Notes: generated from the sequence alone by a model not told the origin. Shown: positions 17,167 through 26,177, counted from the stretch's first letter. The stretch: 64,000 bases of DNA from Sphingomonas sp. PR090111-T3T-6A (GCF_000383095.1 NZ_AORL01000021.1:620001-684000), one strand, 5' to 3'. Program-made: numbers and translations.

Positions 17167-18471
17167 TTACGCGCGCCCTTCCGCGGCGGCGGCCCCCGCG
17201 CGGCGATCCGCCAGCCAGATGCCGCCGAAGACCAGCAACAGGATCGCCGGGAAGGCCACCAGCCGCGCGAAGGACACCGACGCCGCCGCATCCTCCACGG
17301 CACGCAGAGCGGCGCCCGTCAGATGCTCATAGGCCGCGGCGCCCCCGGCGATCTCCACCTTGGCGGAATCGAACATCGCCCCGAGGCGCGGCAGCACGAA
17401 GAAGCTTGCGAGCGCACCTGCCGAGCCGACCAGCCCCATCGCCCACGCCCCGCCACGCGGATAGCGTTCCGCGACCGACGCCAGCATCGTCGGCCACATC
17501 GCGCAGACGCCCAGCCCCCAGACGGTCGACGCGAGGATCGCCGCCGCCGGCGACTGCGCGCGCGACAGCATGAACAGCCCGATGCCTGCGAGGAGGCTGG
17601 AGATCCACAACAGCCCCGGATTGGAGAAGCGCGCCGCCAGCCGCCCGGCGAAGTGGCGGAACACGAACATCAGCGCGCTCACATAGACCAGCAACAGGAT
17701 GCCGCGCATGCCCACCCGGTTGGAGAGCGCCACGTCGATCCACTGGCCCGGCGCCAGCTCGGACGAGGCGGTGAGGAACATCGCGCCGAACCAGATGAAG
17801 AAGCTCGGCCGGCGGAACACCTCGACGATCGTGTCGCGGAAGCTCGGCCCGCGGCCCGCGGCATGGCTCGCCTCCGGGAAGCGCGTGGTCGCCGCGATGC
17901 CGATCACGCCGAGCGCCGGCAGTAGCACCAGCGCCATGATCACCTGCCAGTGCACCACGTCCGCCAGCGCGAAGCCAAGCAGCCCGCCGACGATCAGTCC
18001 ACCCGGATACCAGGCATGGAGCACGTTCAGCCGGTGCGTCGTGTCCTCGGGATAGAGCCGCGCTGTCAGCGGGTTGATCGTCGCCTCGGCGAGGCCCCAG
18101 CCGATGCCACTCACCAGCATCCCCGCCCAAACGCAGTGATAGACGCCCATGCCGCTCGCAACGGTGCCCGCGCTTACGATCAGCAGCGTGCCGACCACGA
18201 AGCAGGAGCCGCAGCCGAGCAGCATCCGGCGCATCCCGATCTGATCGAGCACGGCGCTCGTCACGAACACGGTGATGGCAAAGCCCAGAAAGGCCGATCC
18301 GAGCGCCGAGCCGATCAGTTCGCCTGCCTGCACAGGCGCGATCGGATCGATCCACTGCGCCTTGAGCCCGCCCGCGATCGCCGCGCGGATCGACGCGCTC
18401 GAAGCGGCGGTAAACAACGCCAGCACGCCCAGCCAGAACAACCGCCCCCGGTTGATCGTCCCTTCGTCCAC
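17167..18471 (-). CDS. MFS transporter, sugar uptake candidate
   Basis: A 434-residue inner-membrane protein with about 12 hydrophobic segments. It starts with MDEGTINRGRLFWLGVLALF and has a typical MFS loop with DQIGMRRMLLGC after helix 2. Other segments (WGLAEATINPLTARLYPEDTTHRLN, HAWYPGGLIVGGL) resemble the FucP/FHS-like sugar:H+ symporter group. It lies 26 bases downstream of a sugar isomerase gene and 110 bases upstream of the subunit 3 gene, in the same operon. It would import a sugar product of the periplasmic pathway. Substrate not identifiable by eye. Confidence 0.82.
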   Translation of the reverse strand: MDEGTINRGRLFWLGVLALFTAASSASIRAAIAGGLKAQWIDPIAPVQAGELIGSALGSAFLGFAITVFVTSAVLDQIGMRRMLLGCGSCFVVGTLLIVSAGTVASGMGVYHCVWAGMLVSGIGWGLAEATINPLTARLYPEDTTHRLNVLHAWYPGGLIVGGLLGFALADVVHWQVIMALVLLPALGVIGIAATTRFPEASHAAGRGPSFRDTIVEVFRRPSFFIWFGAMFLTASSELAPGQWIDVALSNRVGMRGILLLVYVSALMFVFRHFAGRLAARFSNPGLLWISSLLAGIGLFMLSRAQSPAAAILASTVWGLGVCAMWPTMLASVAERYPRGGAWAMGLVGSAGALASFFVLPRLGAMFDSAKVEIAGGAAAYEHLTGAALRAVEDAAASVSFARLVAFPAILLLVFGGIWLADRRAGAAAAEGRA

Positions 18472-18497
18472 CCTGTGCCCTCCCTTTGGCGCTCCGC

Positions 18498-19562
18498 TTA
18501 TCGTGTCAGTCCCAGGAGCTTCCGGTTTGTCTGCGCGTCGCTGTCTCCGCCCGCGAAATCGTCGAAGGCGCGTTCGGCGCGGCGGATCATGTGCGCGGCG
18601 ATGAAGGGCGCGCCCTCCCGGGCGCCGTCCTCAGGGTGCTTGAGGCAGCACTCCCATTCGAGCACCGCCCAGCCGTCATAGCCATATTGGGTCAGCTTCG
18701 AGAAAATCGCGCCGAAATCGACCTGCCCGTCGCCCAGCGAACGGAAGCGGCCCGGCCGGTCGACCCAGCTCTGAAAGCCACCATAGACGCCCGAACGCCC
18801 CGTCGGATTGAACTCCGCATCCTTGACGTGGAACATGCGGATACGGTCGCGATAGATGTCGATGAACTGGAGATAGTCCATCGCCTGCAACACGAAATGG
18901 CTCGGATCATAGAGGATGTTCGCGCGGGGATGCCCATCGACCGCGTCGAGAAAGCGCTCGAAGGTGATGCCGTCGTGCAGATCCTCGCCCGGATGCAGCT
19001 CGAAGCAGACATCGACGCCCTGCTCCTCGAAATGATCGAGGATGGGCCGCCAGCGACGCCCCAGCTCGGCGAACGCCTCTTCGACCAGCCCGGCCGGCCG
19101 CTGCGGCCACGGATAGAGGAAGGGCCATGCGAGCGCGCCCGGAAAGGCCGCCTGCGCCTTCAGGCCAAGCCGCCGGCTGGCGATCGCGCCCAGCTTCACC
19201 TGCTCCACCGCCCAGCCCTGCCGCTCGTCCGGCTTGCCCCGCAGCTCCGGTGGCGCAAAGGCATCGAAAGCGGTGTCATAAGCAGGATGCACCGCCACGA
19301 GCTGGCCCTGGAGATGGGTCGATAGTTCGGTGATCTCGACGCCCGCCTCGCGGCAGACGCCGGCCAGCTCATCGCAATAATCCTGGCTTTCGGCGGCCCG
19401 CCTGAGGTCGATGCAGCGCGCATCCGAGGTCGGGATCTGCACGCCGCGATAGCCTGCGTCCGCCATCCATTTCGCCGCGCTGGCGAGCGTGTCGAACGGT
19501 GCGGAGTCGCCCATGAACTGGGCAAGGAAGACACCCGGCCCCTTCATCGCCCCACCCGTCAT
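18498..19562 (-). CDS. Sugar phosphate isomerase/epimerase family protein (cytoplasmic)
   Basis: A 354-residue AP-endonuclease-2/xylose-isomerase-like TIM-barrel protein without a signal peptide. Metal-ligand candidates occur in the usual order: FELHPGEDLHDG, NILYDPSHF, MFHVKDAEF and VLEWECC. The ATG overlaps the stop of the cytochrome c gene (ATGA). Large cytoplasmic members like this act on inosose or keto-sugars. With the divergent Gfo/Idh/MocA gene it could process imported 3-keto-sugars; this is inference from context. Confidence 0.84.
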   Translation of the reverse strand: MTGGAMKGPGVFLAQFMGDSAPFDTLASAAKWMADAGYRGVQIPTSDARCIDLRRAAESQDYCDELAGVCREAGVEITELSTHLQGQLVAVHPAYDTAFDAFAPPELRGKPDERQGWAVEQVKLGAIASRRLGLKAQAAFPGALAWPFLYPWPQRPAGLVEEAFAELGRRWRPILDHFEEQGVDVCFELHPGEDLHDGITFERFLDAVDGHPRANILYDPSHFVLQAMDYLQFIDIYRDRIRMFHVKDAEFNPTGRSGVYGGFQSWVDRPGRFRSLGDGQVDFGAIFSKLTQYGYDGWAVLEWECCLKHPEDGAREGAPFIAAHMIRRAERAFDDFAGGDSDAQTNRKLLGLTR

Positions 19563-19948
19563 TTCGCCGTCTGGGCCTTCAGATAGGCGATCAACGCCGC
19601 ACGGCGGGCAGGATCGTCCACCCGCATCACCATGCGCGTACCGGGCACGAGCTTGGACGGAGCGGCAAGGAAATTGTCGAGGCTCTTCTCATCCCAGCGG
19701 ATCCCAGAGGCCTTCAACGCAGCGCTGTAATTGTAATCGGGAGCGCCCCCCGCTTGCCGGCCGAACAGCCCGTGGAGATTCGGTCCGATGCCGTTGCGCT
19801 CGCCGGCTCCCAGCGTGTGGCAGGATCGGCAGGCCGCGAAGGCTTGCGCACCCGCAGGCGACGCACTGTCCTGTGCAGGCAACCGCACCGACGTCGCTGC
19901 CGCCGCCATCGCAAGCGCAACCGGTATAAGACGAAGCATAACCTTCAT
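19559..19948 (-). CDS. Class I c-type cytochrome (monohaem)
   Basis: A 129-residue periplasmic cytochrome. The ATG at 19948 starts a signal peptide (VMLRLIPVALAMAAAATS). The single haem site is CRSCH, and the distal methionine is probably in GTRMVMRV near the C-terminus. GIGPNLHGLFGRQAG is typical of cytochrome c550-like electron carriers. It is the first gene of the leftward operon and the likely electron acceptor of the GMC dehydrogenase. The open frame extends far upstream, but that part is antisense to the next gene. Confidence 0.92.
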   Translation of the reverse strand: MKVMLRLIPVALAMAAAATSVRLPAQDSASPAGAQAFAACRSCHTLGAGERNGIGPNLHGLFGRQAGGAPDYNYSAALKASGIRWDEKSLDNFLAAPSKLVPGTRMVMRVDDPARRAALIAYLKAQTAK

Positions 19949-20012
19949 GAGGCACCTCTCCCGGCGGTTTTGTCCGCTCTGTCGCCACTTACCTAAATCA
20001 TCTTTTCTTATG

Positions 20013-20040
20013 TTGGCTAGGCAATTTTGTATCGTATCGT
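20013..20040 (+). promoter_or_regulatory. Candidate promoter in the divergent cytochrome c / Gfo-Idh-MocA region
   Basis: The 123 bases between the two divergent starts (19949-20071) are AT-richer than their surroundings. On the + strand TTGGCT (20013-20018) and TATCGT (20035-20040) are spaced 16 bases apart, 32 bases before the ATG at 20072. The octamer TTTTGTAT (20025-20032) recurs upstream of the TonB receptor gene at 22976-22983. The match to consensus is moderate. Confidence 0.35.
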
Positions 20041-20071
20041 CGCGTTCCATAAATTGAGAGGAAAAGCCGGA

Positions 20072-21211
20072 ATGAACAAGGCGGAACGAAAAATGCGTTA
20101 CGGCATGGCCGGCGGGGGCGAAGGGGCCTTCATCGGCGCTGTCCATCGCATGGCCGCCGCCCTCGACGGCGAGGCGACGCTGGTCTGCGGAGCTTTCAGC
20201 ACCGACGGCGATCGCAACAGCCGGACCGGCGAGGCGCTCGGCCTCCCGCCCGCCCGGGTCTACGCGGATATCGAATCGCTTCTGAGCGGCGAACGCGCGC
20301 TTCCCAAAACCGAACGGATGCAGGCACTCGCGATCGTCACGCCGAATCATCTCCACGCACCGATGGCGATCGCCGCGCTCGATTCGGGCTTCGACGTCTT
20401 CTCGGAAAAGCCGATGGCCGCCACGCTCGCCGAAGCGAATGCCATCGCCGATGCCGTCCGCCGCAGCGGGCGCCATTATGCCCTCGCCTTCACCTACGCC
20501 GGCTACCCGATGGTCGAAGAGGCTCGCCAACGTGTCCTCCGTGGGGATTTCGGGACGATCCGGCGAGTCGAGGTGGAATATCTGCAAGGTTGGCTCAGCC
20601 GGCCGATCGACGCGGACGGCAACAAGCAGGCCGAGTGGCGCACCGATCCGGCGCGGGCCGGCCTCGGCGGCTGCCTGGGCGACATCGGCTCGCACGCCTT
20701 CCATCTCGCCGAGCATGTCTCCGGCCTGAGCGTCGAGGCGATCAGCGCGGACCTGACGACCCATGTCGCCGGCCGTCAGCTCGATGACGACGTGGCGGTG
20801 CTGCTGCGCTTCCATGGCGGCGCACGCGGCACGGTTCGCGCCAGCCAGGTCGCGGCGGGCGAGGAGAATGGCCTGCGCCTGCGCATCCACGGCACGGAAG
20901 GCGGGCTCGACTGGGCGCAGATGGAGCCCAACACGCTGACCCTCCGCTGGCTTGATCGCCCGACCGAGCTTCTCCGTGCCGCTGGCCCCGGCCTGACGCC
21001 CGCCATGGCATCCCTGCTGCGCATTCCGGCCGGGCACCCCGAGGGGTATATCGAGGCGTTCGCCAACCTGTATCGTGCCTTCGGCCGCGCCGTGAGGAGC
21101 AATGCGGATCTCGATGCTCCGGGCCTTTCCGACGGCCTGCGCACAATGCGGTTCATCGATGCGGCCGTGCGCAACTCCACCGGAACCGAGAAGTGGACGC
21201 CCCTATGCTGA
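20072..21211 (+). CDS. Gfo/Idh/MocA family oxidoreductase (cytoplasmic)
   Basis: A 379-residue NAD(P)-dependent oxidoreductase. The ATG at 20072 follows GAGAGGAAAA at suitable spacing; the frame upstream to 20027 has no signal. N-terminal [15 protein letters not shown] is the nucleotide-binding loop, [12 protein letters not shown] and VFSEKPMA follow (catalytic Lys in EKP), and [17 protein letters not shown] holds the conserved substrate-binding Asp/His. It is transcribed divergently from the keto-sugar operon. Without an export signal, it would act on imported sugars, for example reducing a 3-keto-sugar. It ends 9 bases from the convergent ROK gene. Confidence 0.87.
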   Translation: MNKAERKMRYGMAGGGEGAFIGAVHRMAAALDGEATLVCGAFSTDGDRNSRTGEALGLPPARVYADIESLLSGERALPKTERMQALAIVTPNHLHAPMAIAALDSGFDVFSEKPMAATLAEANAIADAVRRSGRHYALAFTYAGYPMVEEARQRVLRGDFGTIRRVEVEYLQGWLSRPIDADGNKQAEWRTDPARAGLGGCLGDIGSHAFHLAEHVSGLSVEAISADLTTHVAGRQLDDDVAVLLRFHGGARGTVRASQVAAGEENGLRLRIHGTEGGLDWAQMEPNTLTLRWLDRPTELLRAAGPGLTPAMASLLRIPAGHPEGYIEAFANLYRAFGRAVRSNADLDAPGLSDGLRTMRFIDAAVRNSTGTEKWTPLC

Positions 21212-21220
21212 GCGGCGTGC

Positions 21221-22453
21221 CTAATCCCGCCCGGCCTGGATGAGGATCGCGTCGGAGGGAAGGAGACGGTCGAGGAAAGGGAGGATGGCGGCCCCGATCG
21301 CCGGCGCGTCACCCGCCATGGTGGCAGGGATCACGGCTGCACGGGAGGGGAGCGCCATGCCTTCCAGCCGTTCGTTGAGGCTGGCGGCCAGTCGCCCGAG
21401 CAGCGGCGCCGGCAGACGGCCGCCGATCAGCACCGCATTGGGGTTGATGAGGCAGTTCACCGCCATCAGTGGCGAGAGCAGCGAACGCGCCGCGTCCTCG
21501 ATCCACCGGTCGATCACCGCCATCGCGAGAGGCGTCTCCGAAAGGAGATCCTCGCGACCTGAAAAGGACTGGCCGGCGGCCTCCAGCCGCGCGCCCAGCG
21601 CGGACAACGACACGGTATCCTGAACTCGGGCCCCCGGAACGCTCGACGCAGGATCGGGCATCAACCCGATCTCCCCGCTGCGGAGCGTGGCGCCGCGATA
21701 ATAGCTCCCGTCGATCACCAGCCCGCCGCCAAGGCCCGCGCTGATGAGCAGATAGAAGAAGCTGGGATGCTCAAATCCCGTGGCGCATTGCGCCTCGCCC
21801 AATGCCGCCGCCGCCGCATCGTTGTCTGCGTAGACCGGCCAGGGCAACACCTCGCCGAGCAGGTCCGAGACATTGAGTCCGCTCCAGCGCTCGTAGCCGG
21901 CCGGCCTGTGGGGCAGCGCGATCATGCCGAGGTCGTCAGGCAAGGCCACCCCCACCCCCAACACCCGATCGCGCTTGATCCCCCCCACCGCGATCAGCCC
22001 GTCGATTTCATCGTGAACATAGGCAAGCACGTCCTCAGGCAAGGCGAAGGTCATCTCCCGCGAGACGCGGCTGCGGACCTCGCCCGCCAGATCGAGCGCC
22101 ACCATGGTCACATGATCGCGATCGATGTTGAGACCCAGTGCAAATGCCCCATCCGGATCGACCGTCAAGCGCAGCGCCGGCTGTCCGCGTGCACCGAAAC
22201 GCCGCCCCGCAAGCCGCACGAAACCGAGTTCCATGAGACGTCCGGTAATGTTCGCGATCGTCGGCGCGGTCAGTCCGGTCTGTCGCGCGAGCGCCACCCG
22301 CGTCGTTTCGCCACTGAGGCGGATCGCCTGGAGGACGATGCGTTGGTTGTAATCGCCCGCACGGGCGAGGTTCGTGCCCGAAAGTGAGACGGCCAGCCGG
22401 GTCTCACGCGTTCCTGCGGCGCTGCTGATCGTGCCCTGCGCGCCGTGCATCAT
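21221..22453 (-). CDS. ROK family transcriptional regulator
   Basis: A 410-residue repressor-type ROK protein. A winged helix-turn-helix lies at about residues 45-85 (TRVALARQTGLTAPTIANI). The sugar-kinase-like ATPase fold follows, with GVGVALPDD and GLGGGLVIDG. The Cys-rich zinc motif usual in ROK proteins (CxCGxxGCxE) is missing: the stretch after SGEIG has no cysteines, which suggests altered ligand sensing. The ATGATG start follows GGAGGGGCAGC. It lies between the keto-sugar operon and the mannan locus, and probably controls the receptor gene beginning at 23113, sensing a monosaccharide such as mannose (inference). Confidence 0.85.
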   Translation of the reverse strand: MMHGAQGTISSAAGTRETRLAVSLSGTNLARAGDYNQRIVLQAIRLSGETTRVALARQTGLTAPTIANITGRLMELGFVRLAGRRFGARGQPALRLTVDPDGAFALGLNIDRDHVTMVALDLAGEVRSRVSREMTFALPEDVLAYVHDEIDGLIAVGGIKRDRVLGVGVALPDDLGMIALPHRPAGYERWSGLNVSDLLGEVLPWPVYADNDAAAAALGEAQCATGFEHPSFFYLLISAGLGGGLVIDGSYYRGATLRSGEIGLMPDPASSVPGARVQDTVSLSALGARLEAAGQSFSGREDLLSETPLAMAVIDRWIEDAARSLLSPLMAVNCLINPNAVLIGGRLPAPLLGRLAASLNERLEGMALPSRAAVIPATMAGDAPAIGAAILPFLDRLLPSDAILIQAGRD

Positions 22454-23112
22454 GCTGCCCCTCCGATCTTTCGGTACCCTTTTCGCCGCTTTCCTAGCGT
22501 CATGACATGCGACCCGTCATATAGAAAAACAAAATATTTAAATTGACCTTCCGCCAGAGAGAGGAATATCGTCCAGACCGGCTTGATGAAGGAGATGATC
22601 GATGCGCCGCCCGGCTGTGGCTGGCGCCGACGCTCCTTCGCCCTGTTCATCTTTCGGAGTGCAGCGCCGACGGCTCGCAAGACAGCCGAGGGAAAGGAGA
22701 TCGGAGGGGAGATCAGAGGCAAGTGGAAAGGTTCATCCTGTTCCATGTCCGCAGCGGCAACGGCTTCCATTCACCGGACCGTGCGTCGACCGCTTCCGAC
22801 CAAGATCAGCACAAGCGATCTGGTCATCGCCTGTGCGGGCTGACGCCTTTCGATAACGCCGGAGAAACGATCCGCTTCCGCGGGTTCAGCGCCCGGCCGA
22901 ACGGACAATAACTCTAAATATATCAGCCTATTGATCGAGGAATCTTATTTCATCCATTACAATTGACAAATTGCTTTTTGTATTCTGAAATGAGCGTCAA
23001 CAGCCACAGGGCAACGGAACGGGCTCCGCGCTGGAGCACCCTTCCGTGGCACCTGCATCGGCAAAAAAGAATCCGGGGGCCAAGTGGTCCTCGCCGGAGG
23101 GGAGGAAGTCTG
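22454..23112. other. 659-base intergenic region between ROK regulator and TonB receptor
   Basis: This is the longest gene-free stretch in the window. The left part (22500-22550) is AT-rich, with CAAAATATTTAAATTG at 22530-22545, and probably holds the ROK promoter. The middle (about 22570-22900) has short open frames in several phases, none with a good start or recognisable product. The right part (22910-23000) is AT-rich again and carries the candidate receptor promoter. A decayed gene or a small RNA in the middle cannot be excluded. Confidence 0.5.
22960..22991 (+). promoter_or_regulatory. Candidate promoter and operator of the mannan-locus TonB receptor
   Basis: TTGACA (22963-22968) and TGAAAT (22986-22991) are separated by 17 bases, a good -35/-10 spacing with a perfect -35. 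The -35 is embedded in a perfect inverted repeat CAATT-GACA-AATTG (22960-22973), so a repressor bound there would block RNA polymerase. The ROK protein encoded upstream is the obvious candidate. The leader to the ATG would be about 115 bases. Confidence 0.45.
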
Positions 23113-26100
23113 ATGAAGGTATATCGTATATTTGGTCCCGACGCGTCGACTCGCGACAGGATCATCCACCGCCTGATGTTCTCGGCGAGCATGGTGGCGA
23201 GCGTTGCCGCCGCCGCACAGGCGCAGGCCCAGCCTGACCAGCCCAACCCGGCCATCACCGCTCAGGCGGTCACCGGTTCGACCCAGTCGGGATCGGCGGC
23301 GGATGACAGCTCTGCCACCAGTTCCATCGTCGTCACCGGCTATCGCCAGTCGATCGAGCAGAGCCTGCGCGAGAAGCGCATGGCCAACGCCTTCGTCGAC
23401 GTCATCACCTCGCAGGATATCGGCAAGTTCCCCGACAAGAACGTCGCCGACTCGCTCCAGCGCGTGCCGGGCGTCGTCATCGACCGCGACGGTGGCGAGG
23501 GCAAGAACGTCAGCATCCGCGGCCTCTCGTCCGACCTCACGCTGACCGAACTCAACGGCAACTATATCGCGACGGCGGACACCGGCGATCCCTCGCGCTC
23601 GTTCAACTATCTGCTGCTGCCGTCGAACATGATCGGCAGCGTCGAGGTGTTCAAGTCGCCCGAAGCCCGGCTCGATGAAGGCGGCGTCGGCGGCACCATC
23701 ATCCTCCACACCCGCAATCCGCTCGATCTCAAGCCCTGGTCCGGCTTCGTGTCTGGCGAAGGCACCTATGCGGACGTGACGCACAAGGGGGAGCCGCAAT
23801 TCTCCGGCCAGCTCTCCTGGCACAATGAAGCCGGCACGGTCGGCTTCCTGGTCGGCGGCACCTACCAGAAGCGCACCGACCGCGAGATGGACGGCAGCAC
23901 CGAGAGCTGGCAGTGGTGGGCCGACGGTGGCCGCGGCGGCGGCACTCCCGCCACCGACGTCAACGGCAACACCTTCGCCAACGACGATGCCGTCACCTAC
24001 TGGTCGGAAAACAAGGGCGAAACCACGCAAGGGGGCACGCACTATAACGGCTATTGGGCGCCGCAATCGGTCGACGAAGCGGTCAAGATCGACAAGCGCG
24101 AGCGCATCGGCGTGCAGGCGACCCTGGAACTGAAACCGACCGACAATCTGCATATTGTCGCCAACTATTTCCGCTTCCAGCTCAACCGCACCGGCACCTA
24201 TAATAATATCAAGATCCCCGAGTGGGGCTACGGCAACTTCTTCACTGACGCGAAGTTCGATAAGAGCGGCACGATCATGCAGTCGGCGACTTTCCAGGTC
24301 CCGCCGGATGGCACCGGTTGCCTTGTGATCTCGCCAACGAATCCCAACCCCTGCACTATGGAAACGCCACAGATGCAGAACACCTTCTCGCGCGAGAAGG
24401 ATGTCTCGAACACCTTCGATGCCCACCTCAACTGGAACAAGGACCGGCTCGATGTCTCGGTCGTCGGCGGTTACACGCGCGCGACCGGCGGCCCCTCCGA
24501 GCAGTTCTATGTCGCTGCCAAGCCACGCCTGACCGGCAACGTGACTCAGAACGGCAATCACCTGAGCATGTGGGATTTCAGCAACGGCGGCCTGAATATG
24601 CAGTTCTCGCCGGACCTCATTCAGAATCTGCAGAACGGCGTCGCGCAGGTCGACCAGGGTTCCACCGGCTCAGGCTATACCAACGCGAAGATCCAGCAGA
24701 AATATGCCCAGATCGACGTGACCCGCCATTTCGACAGCTTCCTGAACTCGATCCAAATTGGCGCCAAGTGGCGCGATGGAGATATTGATCGCAAGACCGG
24801 CGAGCTGGACTGGTATGCCGACGCGGCGACGCAGACACGTTTCCAGGATACGTCGAACGGCGCTTATGCCGAGGGCGATTTCTTCTACCCGATCCACAAT
24901 ATCACCAGCGGTTTCAATACGAATGCGTTCCCAGCCATCGATGTTCAGAAATATATCGACTATCTGAACAAGACCTACGGCAAGGCCGTCGTGGTCCCGC
25001 ATCCGCAGGATCTCTATCATATCAACGAGCGAATCTGGGCCGGTTACGCTCAGGCGAACTTCAAAACCGGTCCGGTGCGCGGCAATATCGGCGTTCGTGT
25101 CGTGAATACCCGACAGTCCGGCACGTCGACCGACACGCTTTATTATGAAAATGACTATTGCGTAGATGGTCCCGGCGGCCCGTTCGATCCGAACAAGCAA
25201 CTCGGTGCCGACGGCAACTGCCTCGTCATCAAGCAGCAGGACCGCGAAGTACGCGTCTATTCGCCGCACAGCGACAGCAAGAGCTACACGGACGTCCTGC
25301 CGAGTTTCAATATCTCTTGGGATGTGACGAACAACCTGCTGGTCCGTGGTGCTGTTTCGAAGGTGGTCGCACGGCCGAACTTCAACGATCTGGCCTCCGC
25401 CCGCTCGCTGACCTTCAATTCGGACGCGTTCGTGTTCGACCGTTCCCAGTTCGGCGCGCGACCCGGCTGGTTCGGCAATGGCGGCAACTTCAACCTGAAG
25501 CCCTTCTCCGCATGGGACTATGACCTCGGCGTCGAATGGTACTTCCACCGCGGCTCGGTGCTCGGCGCGGCGCTGTTCCGCAAGGACGTGAAGAACTTCA
25601 TCGTGCCCGTCGTTGTCGATCTCGCTCAGAACGTGGCGGGCGAGAATGTGGTGGTCCAGCAGTATTCGACCAACACCAACGGCGCGAGCGCGGTGTCGGA
25701 AGGCATCGAACTCTATGCCCAGCACACGCTGGACATGGGCCTGGGTGCGCAGGTGAACTTCACCTACAACCACACCTCGACGGCCGACGTTTCGGTCGAT
25801 GGCAAGAAGATCGGCACCTCGCCGCTGGTGGGCAGCGCCAAGACCCAGTGGAACGCCTCGGTCTTCTACGAGAAGCACGGCATCCTCGTGCGCGCCTCGT
25901 ACAACCGTCGCGGCGAACAGGTCGAAGGCCTCGTCTCGGGTCTGAACGTCTACAACGACCCGTATCAGCAGGTCGATCTCAACGCCCAGTACAACATCAC
26001 CAAGGGCGTTTCGCTGACCGCCTCGGTCATCAACCTGACCAAGGAAACCCAGAAGTCGCATCTCGGCAACGACACCAAGGCGCGCTTCTATTCGAGCCAG

Positions 26101-26145
26101 TATACCGGCCGCCGTTTCTATGCCGGCGTCCAGTGGAACTTCTGA
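23113..26145 (+). CDS. TonB-dependent receptor (glycan uptake)
   Basis: A 1010-residue outer-membrane receptor of the TonB-Xanthomonas/Caulobacter carbohydrate type. The ATG at 23113 follows CGGAGGGGAGGAAGTCTG. A long signal region ends around AAAAQAQAQ. The plug domain begins with SSIVVTGYRQSIEQSL and includes FPDKNVADSLQRVPGV, then GVGGTIILHTRNPL. The C-terminal barrel ends in RRFYAGVQWNF, with the terminal Phe required for assembly. No SusD gene accompanies it. It is immediately followed by five glycoside hydrolase genes and should import mannose-containing oligosaccharides. Confidence 0.92.
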   Translation: MKVYRIFGPDASTRDRIIHRLMFSASMVASVAAAAQAQAQPDQPNPAITAQAVTGSTQSGSAADDSSATSSIVVTGYRQSIEQSLREKRMANAFVDVITSQDIGKFPDKNVADSLQRVPGVVIDRDGGEGKNVSIRGLSSDLTLTELNGNYIATADTGDPSRSFNYLLLPSNMIGSVEVFKSPEARLDEGGVGGTIILHTRNPLDLKPWSGFVSGEGTYADVTHKGEPQFSGQLSWHNEAGTVGFLVGGTYQKRTDREMDGSTESWQWWADGGRGGGTPATDVNGNTFANDDAVTYWSENKGETTQGGTHYNGYWAPQSVDEAVKIDKRERIGVQATLELKPTDNLHIVANYFRFQLNRTGTYNNIKIPEWGYGNFFTDAKFDKSGTIMQSATFQVPPDGTGCLVISPTNPNPCTMETPQMQNTFSREKDVSNTFDAHLNWNKDRLDVSVVGGYTRATGGPSEQFYVAAKPRLTGNVTQNGNHLSMWDFSNGGLNMQFSPDLIQNLQNGVAQVDQGSTGSGYTNAKIQQKYAQIDVTRHFDSFLNSIQIGAKWRDGDIDRKTGELDWYADAATQTRFQDTSNGAYAEGDFFYPIHNITSGFNTNAFPAIDVQKYIDYLNKTYGKAVVVPHPQDLYHINERIWAGYAQANFKTGPVRGNIGVRVVNTRQSGTSTDTLYYENDYCVDGPGGPFDPNKQLGADGNCLVIKQQDREVRVYSPHSDSKSYTDVLPSFNISWDVTNNLLVRGAVSKVVARPNFNDLASARSLTFNSDAFVFDRSQFGARPGWFGNGGNFNLKPFSAWDYDLGVEWYFHRGSVLGAALFRKDVKNFIVPVVVDLAQNVAGENVVVQQYSTNTNGASAVSEGIELYAQHTLDMGLGAQVNFTYNHTSTADVSVDGKKIGTSPLVGSAKTQWNASVFYEKHGILVRASYNRRGEQVEGLVSGLNVYNDPYQQVDLNAQYNITKGVSLTASVINLTKETQKSHLGNDTKARFYSSQYTGRRFYAGVQWNF

Positions 26146-26177
26146 TCTAGTTACGCCTGTGTAGAGGCGTCAGTAGG

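Noticed and set aside
19949-21037. Cytochrome c gene as a 492-codon fusion protein
   Set aside because: The upstream part is antisense to the Gfo/Idh/MocA gene and has arginine/valine-rich shadow composition; a signal peptide starts at 19948.
22583-22843. Short rightward open frames in the gap before the mannan receptor
   Set aside because: No good ribosome binding site, three overlapping phases open together, and no recognisable product.
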